NCBI GenBank assembly: GCA_963691815.1
Contig: OY829659.1
Location: 17,654,241-17,718,240, forward strand
Direction: 5' to 3'
Origin: Echiichthys vipera
Taxonomy: Eukaryota > Chordata > Actinopteri > Perciformes > Trachinidae
Length of the DNA stretch: 64,000 nt
Shown: positions 51,274 through 63,584 of the stretch, one piece after another
Layout of the letters: every line of letters begins with the position of its first letter
How positions within the stretch are numbered: the stretch's first letter is position 1
Position numbers and translations under genes: made by a program
The notes under the pieces: generated by a model
What the model was told of the DNA's origin: nothing
The model's database searches: none
Seen by the model: the letters and a program-made list of their open reading frames with translations, nothing else

Positions 51274-54200
51274 CGTATATAGGAGAGGAGGAGGTGAGCG
51301 TCATTAATCTTCTTTTCTCTAAATCCAATTTCTCAACAAGCTCACTATCTACTTCGACTGTCTATTTAATGCAAAACACATACTCTTGATATAGATATAT
51401 CTATAATCTACACTACTACTATGCATGTTTTAAAGGTCCCATATTGTGAAAGGTGCTATATAAATACTTTGTAAGGATAAAAATTCTCAATCCGCAGAAA
51501 AAAGAACACACCCTGTATTCAGAAACTGCATTTTAGATGAATGTGATGAGAATATATCACAGCACGCAGGGTTTTTTTTACCGAGAAGTTAGTGAAAACA
51601 AACATTATGTTTGGGTCTATACTATATATAGGTAGAGAGTGCCGCTACATGGCTGTTACAGTTATTCAAGAATTGCAATGACGGTGCAAGGATGAGACCA
51701 AGAAATGCTGACCAATCAAAGCAGACTGGGCTTTTTCAGGAGGGGGGGAGAGGGGGGGGGGGTGAATACAGACTGTATAAAATATGGACGTAGTCTGTGT
51801 GACATCACTTCCCTCTGAAGGGCCAAAATGAAGCTCAATAATTTAAATGGGTGAGTTATAAAATCAGCTAAAGAGACCTAAACCATAGTTTTGTAACAGG
51901 CCAACATGGTATTGCTACTGTAAAGTTGGACTGACTCTCTTTTGGAGCCACCTTCAAGTGGCCATTTGAGGAACTGCATTAATTTGATTCTTTCGTCACC
52001 GGAGGTTGCCACTTAGTGAATACATGCATATTCAAAGAGATGGTATGACAAAAATAACATGTTTTTTTTTTAACATTAAAGGATGTAAACATGTTCTCGT
52101 AAATGCAAAATACAAGTATGAACCTGAAAATGAGTAGAATATGAGACCTTTAACGTAATCCTAAACCAAAACACAGGACCTGTCGCGTTCTTACCCATTG
52201 ATCTTTGCCAACTTTGTATTTCTGAGAGTGAACAAATTGATAGAACACAATGGAAAAAAAGAAGGAAAAAAAAGGAGGAACACATCACAGATGGTGTAAG
52301 TGACAAGTGGCATGCAATACAGATGATAGATGAAACCCATACGAGCGCAGACATTAAAGGTAATGGAGACGAGGGATAGGTGACATATTGCAGATGAGAG
52401 CGAGGCACGATAGCAATGAATGGGCTGAAATTCAAATTGTTATGCTGAGCCTATCATTGTGAAAGACAAAAGAGGGATTACCTTTGCACCACAGGTGACA
52501 AACGGAGCCTGTCCATCTTTTGCTGGCAGCATCCCAATCACCTGATGAGACAGAATGACAACATGCTTCTAGCACCGTTCCACTTTCACTTTTATTTCAA
52601 CACAGAGGAAAGGAGAATCATGTTTGAAATATGCCAGTGTTCATTTATTATTATTTCAACAAAGAGGAAAGGAGAATCATGTTTGAAATATGCCAGAATT
52701 AAAAGATAAATGCAATAACTAACATCTACAATCTTGACATTCATATTTATACTGGAGTGATATTTTCCTTGTTCCCAACCAGTTTCATTATCTTACTCCA
52801 CATCTCTTAGCAACACCATCCCTTTCCCTTCCTTCTTTCTCTCTCATACCCGATTCAGCTTGATGATGATGCATGGCTTGCCCTCCTGGTATCCATAGTA
52901 ACGGTCATTGATTCCAGAGCAGTCCTCCAGAATGGTGCGGTTGAACTGACAGGAGCGCTTCGGGTTGTTCTTAACATCGCCGCTGTCCTCCTGCTCAAAG
53001 TACTGGTCTGGGGTGCACTTGAAATTTTTCTCGGCCTGCACAGAGTTGTTGTATGCTGCAGGGGGAGAGAGCGGGGGCGGGGGTGGGGGTGGGGTTTATT
53101 TCTGTTATTTGTAAGGGTTTATGACTCAACTAAAACCCCGGGGCAAAGCAATCTCCCACCCGCTGACTGTAAAGGAATTATCTCTTATTAGGTAAAAAGA
53201 ATTCATTTGAGATCGTCGGATAATCCACTCCAGTAAGCTTTCTGAGTCACTGTACGAGAGGTCGAGAGCCAGACTTACGTGCCAGGAACTTGTCCAGGGC
53301 CTGAGCGTACATGTCCCAGCTCTCAGTGTTCTGGATGTTGTAGACAATCTCGTAGGTCTCATCTGCTTTGGGTCTAATCACCATGCCTGTGAGTGACAGA
53401 GAGACGGCAGAGGGTTCACGACACAGTGCCACCGACTATTACCTGTGCTCACGTGGTTTGTGCCATTAGTTACTGCACCTGGTGTGGTTAACCTGTCTTG
53501 CCAGGTTGGTTTGTGGTCATCCAAGGTCTGCAGCATGACGTACATGGTGAGTGCAAACAAGCCGGCCAAGAAGATGTAGAAAACTAAATAGAAGAGAAGA
53601 ATAAGACCTGCAGACAAAGAGAGAAGAGAGTTGGATCAACTGTATGCAACATCAGTGAGAAAAGGAGTATTATTATAGATCAAATTATTAAGTTCAATAG
53701 ACCTTATTCCTTCTGTACATTGGGCATTTAAAATCGTATTCAGCAGGAAATAACTTAAATAAATCTAGCAGATATATATTATTTAATTTCTGTACAGATA
53801 TCCTACTGAAAAACGTATTAGAGATCATTTATATTCTATTCATATTCTACAGTAATATCTAACTAAGCCTATTTGGATAGCTGTTAGATAATGGTATATG
53901 TATGATTTCATAAATGTTGCTTTAAACACTTAATATGTAAAATTGTGATGCACACAACATACAATAGTTATGGTCTGTATTGGTATCTGTAGCATAGAGA
54001 GTCTTCAGGCCGTTTAAATTCAGCTCAGTTCCGTTTTGAAACATGTAAATTGGCCTTCATAGTCACTAGCATATTGTCTAACAACAAAATGGAAACACAC
54101 TGAAAAAATAACTCATTGAGAGAACAATTACACTACACGTTTCCACACACTAATGCCAAAGAAGCACTGCAAACACCACTCTCCCCTTATGATCAAATTT

Positions 54201-57200
54201 AATCAAACAATGTAATTATGTAGGAAATGTGTCTCATACAATGTAATATAGCCTGTTTATATGTTGCTTGCTTGAAAGAGGCATGAGATACGTCCAGACC
54301 CAGTCTGTGCAGTTTTATTATGTAATAACATTTTTACCATTTTTTTTCTTTTGCAATGATTGCTGCTGTATCCAACGTTCTCAGTGGACTTGTGGTGCTG
54401 GTGGCTGTGCATCACAATGAAAGGTTTCTGATTTATGCATTGAGGCTACATTAGACTAACATCTGCAACTTCAGATAAGTGCATTTCATAATTAGCGTAA
54501 TGCACATTTTTAAGTGTGAATTATATTACATCTGAGTAGATAATGAAATGAGTTAATTGTGATTAAATGCTGCTGCTGTGTTGTGTCTGTGTGGTCACTT
54601 TCTGACCAAACATGTTCACAGGAGGCCAGTTAATCCTCATGAAACTAAAGGAGCTTTATTCCATCTGCCTCTCTCTTTCTCACTCACACATAAACAGTCA
54701 GGCTTTTGATACTTGAAATATGAAATAATTGGTTGAAAACAGAAACTGTATGTTTTTGGCGGCTTTCCTCCCATTCTTGTGTCCATTAAACCAAGATTGA
54801 AGGGCTGGTTTCTGATCGATTTCATTATAGAGTTTCCCTTTCCACAGAGGGGGAGGAATGATGACAGAGGGAGATACAGGAGGCGGGAGAACAAGGACCC
54901 CCTAGAGACCGGGCCACAGGGTCGGTCAGTAGATTACATGACTGTAGACTAGGCCTATTTCATCAACAGTGCAAGAAAACCAAATAATGATAATGTTACA
55001 TTAGACAAAAAGTAGGGCAAGTAATGATTGTTTTTTTTTTTCTTTCTCTTAATGGTTGTTAGAAAAATTCTGTTCTGTCCAATCAACAGTCTAAAACCAA
55101 ACGATATTAAATTTGCATGACATTCGAGGAGCTGGAGCTTTTGCTTGATAAAAGAATACATTGAAATTGCTGCTTATGATTAGGGGCGTCTGGATTCTCC
55201 AAATCCACAGTTCGATTAGACTTTTCGATTAAAAGGTCACGATTTCGATTCAGTTTTCAATTTTTTTCCCTCAGCACTGACGGCTCTGCCATGGTTAGAT
55301 AATAAAAATAAACAGATTGTTGGTTAGTGACAACTGTACACACTTTGAAATTCTTCTTCAAAAAGATATGCTGCATAGTATCAAGTGGGATAAAGCCGCC
55401 ATCTTTTTTTAATGTACCACTTCAAGGCTGTATGGTCAAATTTAAATAATTTATTTTTAAATGGTGCTGAAATATTTAAACTGAAAGCTCATTTCGATTG
55501 ATTTTCAATGAATGAGTTTAAATTGTGACACCCCTTATTGGATGTTCTGATAATTGACTCACTTGTTTCGGTACCAGTCTAAAACATCAAACTGAAAACA
55601 AAGAAATCTGTAAAATTAGGTTGGATGAATCCTCTCTGAAAAGACCCGGTGATGTGATGTTTCCTACTTGGAATGATCAAATACTTTTGGAGCAGCTGTT
55701 TGCTCTAACCTCAGGCATTCCTGACTACATAGGGAGCAGGAAAACATAAATAGCTTTTCCTGTGACACATCCCTCATTTCGAGCATCAACACCTGAGGCC
55801 TGTGTTGTGTAGCAACTGAGTGCCCTGACCCTAGTGCTTCTGCTGGATGGCCCCCAGCTTGGAGCTCACTCTCACTGTCAGCAGGCGCTGCATCTGCCTC
55901 CCCACAAAGCCAGGCTTACAGGAATCCATACCAAAATGTCAAGGGGAAGCTGCTCCACTGGGGGCAATTACAGAGGGGTATCTTGATGATTTAGAGCTTG
56001 CAAAGTGTTTTTTCATCCAATTTGTTTCCAGAATTATTGGCATTCGGGGTGAAATAAATGGCTAAGTAAGATGGCTGTGAGCATCCCGTCTGTCGCATGG
56101 AAAAGACACAAGCTGAGTCATTAAATATCTACGGAGTCGGTCTTCCAGGACCCCAGACCCAGCCAGAGGCACGACAGCGAGAGAAAGAGGCATCAGAGTT
56201 AAGATGTGACAAAACAAAGTGTTTAAGTGGTTTTATCTATCATTCAGAGGGGATGTGGTGCGAACTGCAAATATGATACCGCCCAGGGGAGACTGGGTGT
56301 GCACACGTGCATACAGGGTCAAGCATGCAGGCTGAGTGGCTTTCCCCCTGGCAAAGAGGGTGTTAGTTTCAGAGTCTGCCCTCTCAGCCTACGCAGATGA
56401 TGGACAGTGTAGCATTTCTCTTTCACCCCGGTTTTATTTGCAGACGGCAGTTGAAAGCAAAGAACAAAAGGCCACGGCGGACTGGTTCAGCATCCTGTTC
56501 TTTCTTCAATAATAATGGCAGGAGGTGTCTTTTTTCTCTCAGAATAAATTAGGATGACACGCTGCTCAATTGCTTTGTAAATTAGTGATCAAAAAGATCT
56601 CTGAACGTAAAATGAAATGCTGTGGAGAAAGGATAAATATCTATGCGCTGTGGTTCTTTTAATGTCAAACCATTCATCATCTTGTATATGCTCTGCAATT
56701 TTATACTAAGAGCAGCATCATAGTTGGGTTTCCTATCAGGCCCTTTAAGGCTCTTTTCTCATGTTCTACCTTTTGTGGTTTTCTGGAAGTAGGACGTGCA
56801 GAACACTTAATTAGTCATATTATGAATAGACTTAGTTGTTATACCATGTTTGCCTGGTGTTGGCTGGTAGCAGTGTAACATAAAAATTGCAGAACTGTTC
56901 TATTTTATCAAGGCTATTTCGATATCATTACAGCTCTTTCCACAATGCAGAACACAAAAGTAAGTGTTCTGTGTTTCATCGTCAAAGAAGCCTTTGATCT
57001 AACGATCTGCACGTACATCATACTGCATAATTCTAAGTGAGAACAGCAAATGTGCCTTCTAAAGAAACAGGCAACACGTCTAGTATATTTGTATTGCCTT
57101 TTTCTCAGTGCATGTCAAGATGAGTGGGTAGAGAAAATGATGGACGGACTGCCACATAGTCAAACAAGTGGAGGTAGGGGCACGGTACGTTCGCCGCACG

Positions 57201-58615
57201 CATCATAAGAAGAATGAGGAAGTGCTAAAGTGAAATGCAGACCTACATGTAGTGGCTGACTACAGAAATAGCCTAATTAACAAGCCTTAGAGAGCACAGC
57301 TTAAAAAGGCCACCAGACCTTGAAGCACCTGGGACGCACTGAGCTGGATTAAGTGGTACACTGCGGGTGGATTCTAGAAAAAGATGCTACAGACAGTGAT
57401 TCCCAACTCTGCACTGATGCTACAATGTCCATTCGTGAAGCATCATCACCAGAACACCACTGCAAGGGACATTGTTTTCAACATTTTTCCAACCACAAAC
57501 ACTAAACTTCAGCGCAGTTGAGATCACGTCCCCAGTGTAAAGATCAAAAATAATCTGAATTCCTGGAAGTGGTTTACTTTGCTAGATCCTACCTTCCCCC
57601 TGAATGATACCTTCCTCCATCAGCCAATGAAGTCATTAGATTAGGATTAAATCCCTCACTGATTTACACTCACTGGGAGGGGCCGGGTTGGAGGTGATAC
57701 AAATAGCATTTGGCCCTCGGCTTTACCCAGATTAAAGCGCTCCAATGTCATTAGAAGAGAGCCATATGCGCTCTATCATTTCATGAATCTTTGAGACGGT
57801 TGCAGGCTGGTTGTATGGCAGAAAGGAGGACAGTATGGGGCATGTCCTGTGTTACATGAGGCTGGGATTGGATCTTCCTCCAAAATCTGTGGGGTTGGGG
57901 GGAGGGGGGGCTGAAAATGAATGACATCATATTGAATGCACATTAGATGAGGCTGCAGGCTACAAACCTATGTCTACTTAACTTCAGAATCCCATCTCCC
58001 TTGGAAAGTCTCATCTGCAGCAGAATTCATGTTAAAGCTAGCCTCAGCCTTCTCACTGCTTCCAAAGAGGAGCTGATGGTATGCACTTTGCAACAGAGGC
58101 AGAACCTGTCCCGGCAGTGCTGCAGCAATCTGCCTAATTCAAAATGTAAAATAAGACCATATGCCTCCACCCTTATGCTGAGCGCATTGCGCAGTGAAAG
58201 CAGTGCCATAAATTAATAAATAAAGAAAGAAACTAGGCAGGAGGGTTTTTTTTCCCCTTCATCTTCTTCTTCTTCTTCTTCCTCCGGCTTCCACAGGAGC
58301 GGTGCCGCATTCAGATTTCAGTATTGGAACCTGAACACTGAGGGAAAATCATGAAGCAACTACCATCAGGATGAAAACTGATATTATAGTCATGCTGCAC
58401 ACTTTCATTTCTTAAGGAGGCCTCTCTTGCATCTTTAAGGAAAGGTTTAAGAGGCTATGACAGAGACCTGTTACAGAGATGAGGGAATGTGTTTGCTGCA
58501 TTGCTGTAGCTGGACGGTACTTACCCCAGCTGCTAGCTGTCCTCCCCAGGAACTCCCTCGTCCTCGGGTTCCATATATATTCCTTCCATCCGCTTTTTTC
58601 TCCATCCTTTGCCAT
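50750..58615 (-). CDS. atp1b2: Na,K-ATPase beta-2-type subunit, complete, 7 exons
   Basis: The beta subunit escorts the Na,K-ATPase alpha subunit to the plasma membrane and tunes its potassium affinity. Exons: 58615-58525, 53607-53479, 53386-53279, 53055-52850, 52541-52482, 51155-51060, 50917-50750. Phases agree and give 285 aa, close to the family's 280-300. A short cytoplasmic tail with WKEYIWNPRTREFLGRT leads into one membrane segment at about 31-57 (ILLFYLVFYIFLAGLFALTM), so it is type II. The large extracellular domain has the usual cysteines (FKCTPDQ, RSCQFNRT, EDCSGIND, KPCIIIKLNR, VTCGAK, IECKI). N-glycosylation sequons include NNS, NRT, NGT, NYS and NIT. The end, AGRVSFKLRIN, matches beta-2 (AGRVAFKLRIN) better than beta-1 or beta-3, though RTASSWGLILLFYLVFY is also beta-3-like. 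Intron 1 is 4.9 kb. Fish carry a and b copies, and I cannot tell which this is. Confidence 0.93.
51219..51270. repeat. (TA)n microsatellite
   Basis: TA tract of about 50 bases, roughly 65 bases upstream of an atp1b2 acceptor (exon start 51155). Confidence 0.95.
51433..52155. mobile_element. Non-autonomous TIR element interrupted by a second element
   Basis: The left end TTTAAAGGTCCCATATTGTG and the right end GAATATGAGACCTTTAA are imperfect inverted repeats. The left interior matches the copy at 2100-2455. The segment at about 51765-52030 belongs to another family (copies at 12560-12925 and 34795-35050), so one element seems to have landed inside the other. It lies in the atp1b2 intron 52481-51156. 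Confidence 0.65.
51765..52030 (+). mobile_element. Dispersed non-autonomous element, copy 3 (nested)
   Basis: It opens with CAGACTGTATAAAATATGGA followed by CGTAGTCTGTGTGACATCAC. It includes TTGGAGCCACCTTCAAGTGG, which is the complement of a block in the copy at 12560-12925. Both sides are bordered by the outer TIR element. Confidence 0.6.
52592..52696 (-). repeat. 46-bp direct duplication in an atp1b2 intron
   Basis: Bases 52592-52637 and 52651-52696 are identical except for one C/A difference. Both contain GAGGAAAGGAGAATCATGTT. They start 59 bases apart, and the unit between starts includes a short TTATT-rich spacer. Confidence 0.92.
53061..53096 (+). other. G-quadruplex-type G-run block beside an atp1b2 acceptor
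   Basis: Five runs of four or more G lie within 36 bases on the plus strand, beginning 6 bases outside the atp1b2 exon 53055-52850. On the transcript the same stretch is the C-rich polypyrimidine tract of that acceptor. Confidence 0.8.
55191..55537. mobile_element. hAT-like MITE in atp1b2 intron 1
   Basis: It opens TAGGGGCGTCTGGATTCTCC and closes AATTGTGACACCCCTTA, so the termini are short imperfect inverted repeats of an AGGGGTGTC type. GATTTCGATT runs lie inside the left end. No reading frame is present. Confidence 0.55.
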
Positions 58616-59250
58616 TTTGTCATAAAAGTTTGGACACCAAAAGCTCCAATGAACGCGCCCTAATGCAATAAACGCCGGACTGAATCAAATAGCCAGACAG
58701 CAGAGAGATGGAGACCTATACTGTATACCGCCGCGGCTCTGGGGAGAAGAGAGATAATAATTAAATAGGTCTATTTCTTGAGCGCTCAGACGCACAAATG
58801 AATGGGAAGTTAAAAACACTACTGTAGTCTATCTGATAACAGAAGATGAATAGTAATAGTAAAGAGGTAGCGTTCCTACACTCAAGCACAGGGTCTAGTA
58901 TCTGCCCTCCCCCCCAGCTCTTGTCTGCATGCCGCAGAGTTTTGATGAGTGGTGCAGAAATCTAGTGATACTGCGGTAAAGCACTCCCTCCGCCCCTCTC
59001 TACAAGCACCCCTCCCCCCTCAACCGTCCCTCTCCATCCCCGACAAGAGCTGCTCCCTCCTCCTCCTCCATCTACCCGCCTGGCCAATCATCTCCACCGC
59101 ATCCCCTCTCCTCACGGGCCCCGACGCATGAAAGACAACCCTCAGAGCAAATCGCGTGTCGGCTGAAGGCGTCATTTTATTGGCTCCGAGGCGCCCTATC
59201 GTCACGTCCCCAAAGAGAAACCATCAGGATAGACCTCTGATATTGTAACA
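58616..59250 (-). promoter_or_regulatory. Probable atp1b2 promoter region
   Basis: This is the sequence directly upstream of the atp1b2 ATG. It has GC-rich stretches (CCGCCGCGGC near 58727; pyrimidine-rich CCTCCTCCTCC near 59055) and a CGTCACGTCC motif near 59200 that resembles a CRE. No clear TATA box was found. The position and composition support a promoter, but the start site is unknown. Confidence 0.4.
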
Positions 59251-62200
59251 AGGGACTCTGGAGCGTCTGTGGTTTCCAGATGTTGGATAAATCCTTGACT
59301 TTGACTTAGACTTTGATCGCGCAGGAAGCATCCCAAGAAGCTCGATCAGGGAGAGAATCCAGACTAAGCATTGCAGAGGGTGGCGCTTGTGCAATGGCAT
59401 CCCAAACTATGAGGATGCTGTTCTCCCGGAGGATTATTTATTAATCACCACACTGATCATTCGTGTGTGTGCCCAACCTGACCATGTCAGAAGAAGACAG
59501 GCAGAGAACAAAAAGATTGAAGCACAGACATGGTTGAGCTATGGGTACTGCTGTTATGTTGGTCACTGTCTCACAATGATAGACTGTTGTGTTTGATCAT
59601 CCAGGGGCGTTGTTAATTCATTCATTTAAGAGCATTGTTAATTCATTGATTTATTAATCATGTATATACTTATACATATAAACTTCCACCTCAAGATGTT
59701 GTATTTAATGTGATTTTTCTATATATTCTATAATTAGGAGACACTGTCTGCATATGTGCCCTTTAAGCATTAGTTTAAAGCTATAGGTAACACAAATTGT
59801 GTTACCATTCAACTGCAATTATTATTTATTTATTTTTGCTAGAATAATAACTAAGCAGCAAATTCAGACAACGGAGTTTGGTAAAGGTCAGATGGATTAC
59901 TCTGTATATAGTTGTCTGTGTGTGTACTTTATTGAAGTGGGGACACAGTGTGTATTACGCGCGGAGCCACACCAGTAGCAGCAGCAACAGCAGCAGTGGA
60001 GTGTGGAGAGTGAAGGTAGCGCCCTCACATGGACACAGAGGGCGCTGCAAAACCTGCTGCAGAAGTGCAGTGGGAACATAATGTCCACTTCCCAACCATC
60101 TCCACTGTAAAAAGGCACAAGGCACCAAAACATGCACAAATCCTGTTTGTTGTGTAAAGTTCATTATATAAAATTTATTTTTAATGACAATATCAATGCA
60201 AATATAGCACTACAGTGATTTCCAAGGTATACCGTATCTTACCATATCAATATAGTATGGCACTCATATAATGGCCACTGTTTTAGAAGACACACAAAAC
60301 CAACAGCTTCTGTAAACTATTTTTGGAAATGATACCTAGGGTTCCATATCAGCCTGTGAGAAGGAATCATAGTAAGGTGATTTACTTGGTATCTGGAATT
60401 AAATTGGGCACAATAGTCAGTAGCATTGGGACATTATCAGTGTAAGGAATCTCTGCATGCATTGCACTTGCCCATTTCCTTCAACCGGATCTGTGTTTGT
60501 TTGAAAAATGGACTCAGTAAGCTTGAAAAACCTGGACCCTCAAACACAAAGCAGGTGGGGAAGTAAAAAACAAAAGGCCAAGCAGTGACTCTCAAACATT
60601 TAGATAGGTCTTCTTTTCACTGGGTGTACTGTTACTGTACAGCTTGGTGCTAACTATCATAAAACGACAACAGCCAAGAGACATTCAAGTGCCTTAATAC
60701 TATTACAGAAGGGCTCACTCTTCAAGGTACAAACTTCATTTCACGTGGCTTTCAGAAATGAAACAAATATGTAACAATAACCACTATATTAATAATGTTT
60801 CTCATGGTAACACCATGTAGTCGGATGAACAACACCAGTAGTTCAAGGTAGCAGCAAAGTATTAAAAAATGTCAAGACGACGAGCTGTTACAATCTGTAC
60901 ACAAATAAAAAAAATGAATGTAGAAAAAAGGGTATAAATAAAAGGAAAACACAGCTTAAAGGGAGTCTTGCATAAATTTAAATAAACAACTGTTGGACTG
61001 TCCCTTTCTTTAGAGGGCTTACTGTTTATTAGTAGAACTATAAGTAATGCATGGACTGGCTGCAGCAGATAAAGTACTTAATTCTTTTAGAAAAAACAAG
61101 TGAACAAAGTTATGTTTATACAGTATATGCTACATAATATGTATTGATTACAAGTATGAAAATGGAAATAATTGCTACATTTTCAATACAGTTGTACATA
61201 TCTATTTACAGTACATTAGGGTTTAATTTCTCCTAAGCGTATACCATGTTTTGTGCAGATTGTTCCAGCATTCTGTTTGAGGTGATCAATACTCACAGTC
61301 TTATCAGTTGCACCATATAGTACAGTCTGTGTTGATGGGTGTCAGTGCTTGTTTTTCTGTGTGATGGAACAATCACTAATGTGCAACTGTGGATAAGCAT
61401 GAGTGATGAAGTTTTTTGTACCATTGATCTGTATCTATATTTGGCTGGACTGCACAGTATGTGCCATCTGTCACACCACCCCTTCTAACAATACCCCCCT
61501 CAAGAGATATATTCATCTTTTTATACAACCACATGTTATCAGGGTGAAGATCTGCTGAATGTAAAAGTCGGACATGATCATCTCTACACATTTTCTTTTA
61601 CAATACTGTATGTCTATCGTGACATGCAGAGAATGACACAGTAAATATGACTTATTCAAGTCTTAGATATGTATGTTAGGCTAGTTGACACAAGTTTTTA
61701 ATTATGTTTGCTCCGGCGTCAGGAGCATATTGCTATAAAATTGCAGAAACGTTGAGAAAGTAAATAGATTTACATTACAAATATGCAAACAGATACAGTA
61801 GGTAGCTTTTACTCCTCAGTGATGATTATTTGCATCCACAATGACAATCTATTGATACCAAGACATCTCATATGCATTCACGATTTCAAGAAACACTTCA
61901 ATAACTTACCAATTAGTCTTGCCTTTTCTCATCCACAGAGTAGTTTCTATGCAAGTCGGACAACTGTGTGTTTGAAAATATATGATTCCTTTATGTCTCA
62001 AGTAATCAGGAGGAAATTTGGCAAACACCGATCTAAGAAAACATCCCACCCATTACTAAGTTGGCGTCTTCATTTTGTGGCATTAATATTGGCATTTTGT
62101 GGCAAAAAAATCATTGGCAATTAGAACACATCAAGAAGGACATAGTACAGAGCAAGTACAAATCACCCGGGTAAGAGATTAATTTAGTCTGATTGTAATT

Positions 62201-62432
62201 CTTCCTTTCTTCACTTCTTTTATGTTTTTCCCCAAAATGAGTTCAGTCTCCAGAAATCCTATTCCCAGTTTATCACACAAAAAGAGCAACGTTCTCTTGT
62301 TCCTCTGTGGAAATCATGTGTTCCAGCTGCTAAACCCATTTTACTCTCCTCTCTTATTGTTCAACTCTCTTCTACTCATCTGTGAGTTCAGTCTCTCTTC
62401 AGTGCTGTACTCCCCTGGCCTGTCCTCCCACC
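59251..62432 (-). other. Region upstream of atp1b2; probable 3' UTR of the next gene
   Basis: No coding exon is supported. The next minus-strand gene stops at 62433, so part of this region should be its 3' UTR. A minus-strand AATAAA lies at 60174-60179. A short hairpin (AGCGCCCTC ... GAGGGCGCT) lies at about 60018-60046. The open frames at 61783-62440 have no recognisable content. Confidence 0.4.
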
Positions 62433-62864
62433 TCAGATAGCCGTGTCCCACACGACTGCCTGCGGCCTCTGGCAGGGTGGTGTGCCAGTCTTACGCGGCT
62501 CAGGTGTCCGTCTCCAGCTAGGGAGGATAGGCATGCTGTCCTGCTTGCACAGGCTTTTGTCAGGGCGCCTGTGGGCCTTGATCTCTTTGCACAAGCAGCG
62601 TTTACGCTCGATGACTTCCAGCAGCTTGCCGTCTCTCTGGCTCTGCGCTGCGGACGGGGTGGTGCCCCCGCTGATGGAAGGCTGTCCCTGTGCCAGCTGG
62701 GCGAGCTGCTGGAACTGTAACTGTAGGTGGTGCTGTTGCTGAAGCTGCTGGAGCTGCTGCTTTAACTGCAGCTGCTGCTGGTGGAGCTGAAGCTGCTGCT
62801 GCTGCCGAGACACACTGGGACTGCTGGGACTGCAGGGCACTTGAGGCTGTGCCAGACCGTGCAG
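62433..62864 (-). CDS. Terminal exon of an unidentified gene, glutamine-rich, PDZ-type C-terminus
   Basis: I do not recognise this gene. After a good acceptor (TTTTCCCAATGTGTCTAG) the frame runs 143 codons to TGA at 62435-62433. It opens LHGLAQPQVPCSPSSPSVSR, followed by about 45 residues dominated by Gln, Leu and His that could form a coiled coil. A basic, ordered-looking tail follows with LLEVIERKRCLCKEIKA, DSMPILPSWRRTPEPRK and the end WDTAI. The last residues, T-A-I, fit a class I PDZ ligand. Codon usage and the lack of stops over 430 bases, together with the splice site, support a real exon. Opposite-strand frames over the same CAG/CTG-rich DNA are shadows. Confidence 0.65.
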   Translation of the reverse strand: MHGLAQPQVPCSPSSPSVSRQQQQLQLHQQQLQLKQQLQQLQQQHHLQLQFQQLAQLAQGQPSISGGTTPSAAQSQRDGKLLEVIERKRCLCKEIKAHRRPDKSLCKQDSMPILPSWRRTPEPRKTGTPPCQRPQAVVWDTAI

Positions 62865-62952
62865 CTAGACACATTGGGAAAAGACAAGTAAATTTAGGCG
62901 GTATTTTTTTTTTTTTTTTTACAATATTATAGTATTTACATTTCTAAATAAC

Positions 62953-63584
62953 CTGCATGATCACTGCAATGCTGTCTGCAGTGGCAGCCAATCCTAGCAC
63001 ATGTTGAATAAAACTGCAGTTCCTGTGGACAGCCACGGGGATGCAGCGCTGCTTCATCTATAACAGGTTGAGGGAGGGTCAACCAGCCGCATGAAGACAG
63101 TCTCTGCAGCACACTCGAACTGCGTCAGCACTTGCTATGCAGCCAGAATCTGGGCAAAATGTGCTGCTAAAAGACTGCAGCTCATCACTCCAAAACATAG
63201 TACAGCATGTTCTCTCATCCACTATTCTCTCTCATTTTCTGATTACATATCAGCCTACGTCATATACCTTTGCAGCTCTTTTTTTTATTTGAGGCAGCAG
63301 GCCAAAGCCTTATTCTGCTCAGTGGGCATATCTGCCAGCTATAAATAGATCTACAGGAGCACTGTCTCTAGCAGAGAGGGAAGTAATAATGAGACCGATA
63401 TTAATGTTCACTCCCAAATCTACCATGAATGACGTTAATAGAGTCTAATGTTATACGGCCGGGTGTTGCATATTAACCTGATTGAGGGCTTCTCGTGCTG
63501 GTAGACTGCTCTGTCTCTGGACGTCTCCTCCACCCACCTGTCTCACTCCAGCAGCAGAGGAGGAACGGCCCAGCCGCCCTACTT
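62953..63584 (-). CDS. Two candidate upstream exons of the unidentified gene
   Basis: Going upstream from the terminal exon, 63057-62953 (105 bases, MKQRCIPVAVHRNCSF...) and 63584-63478 (107 bases, VGRLGRSSSAAGVRQ...) have AG acceptors and GT donors. Both can be joined in frame to 62864. Both donors are GTTA, weaker than consensus, and neither peptide is recognised. The 105-base exon is a multiple of three, so it could be an optional exon or spurious. Confidence 0.35.

Noticed and set aside
62443..62932. Plus-strand and alternative minus-strand frames rich in Ala, Leu or Gln
   Set aside because: They are shadows over CAG/CTG-rich DNA. The minus-strand frame with an acceptor and ordered basic tail is preferred.
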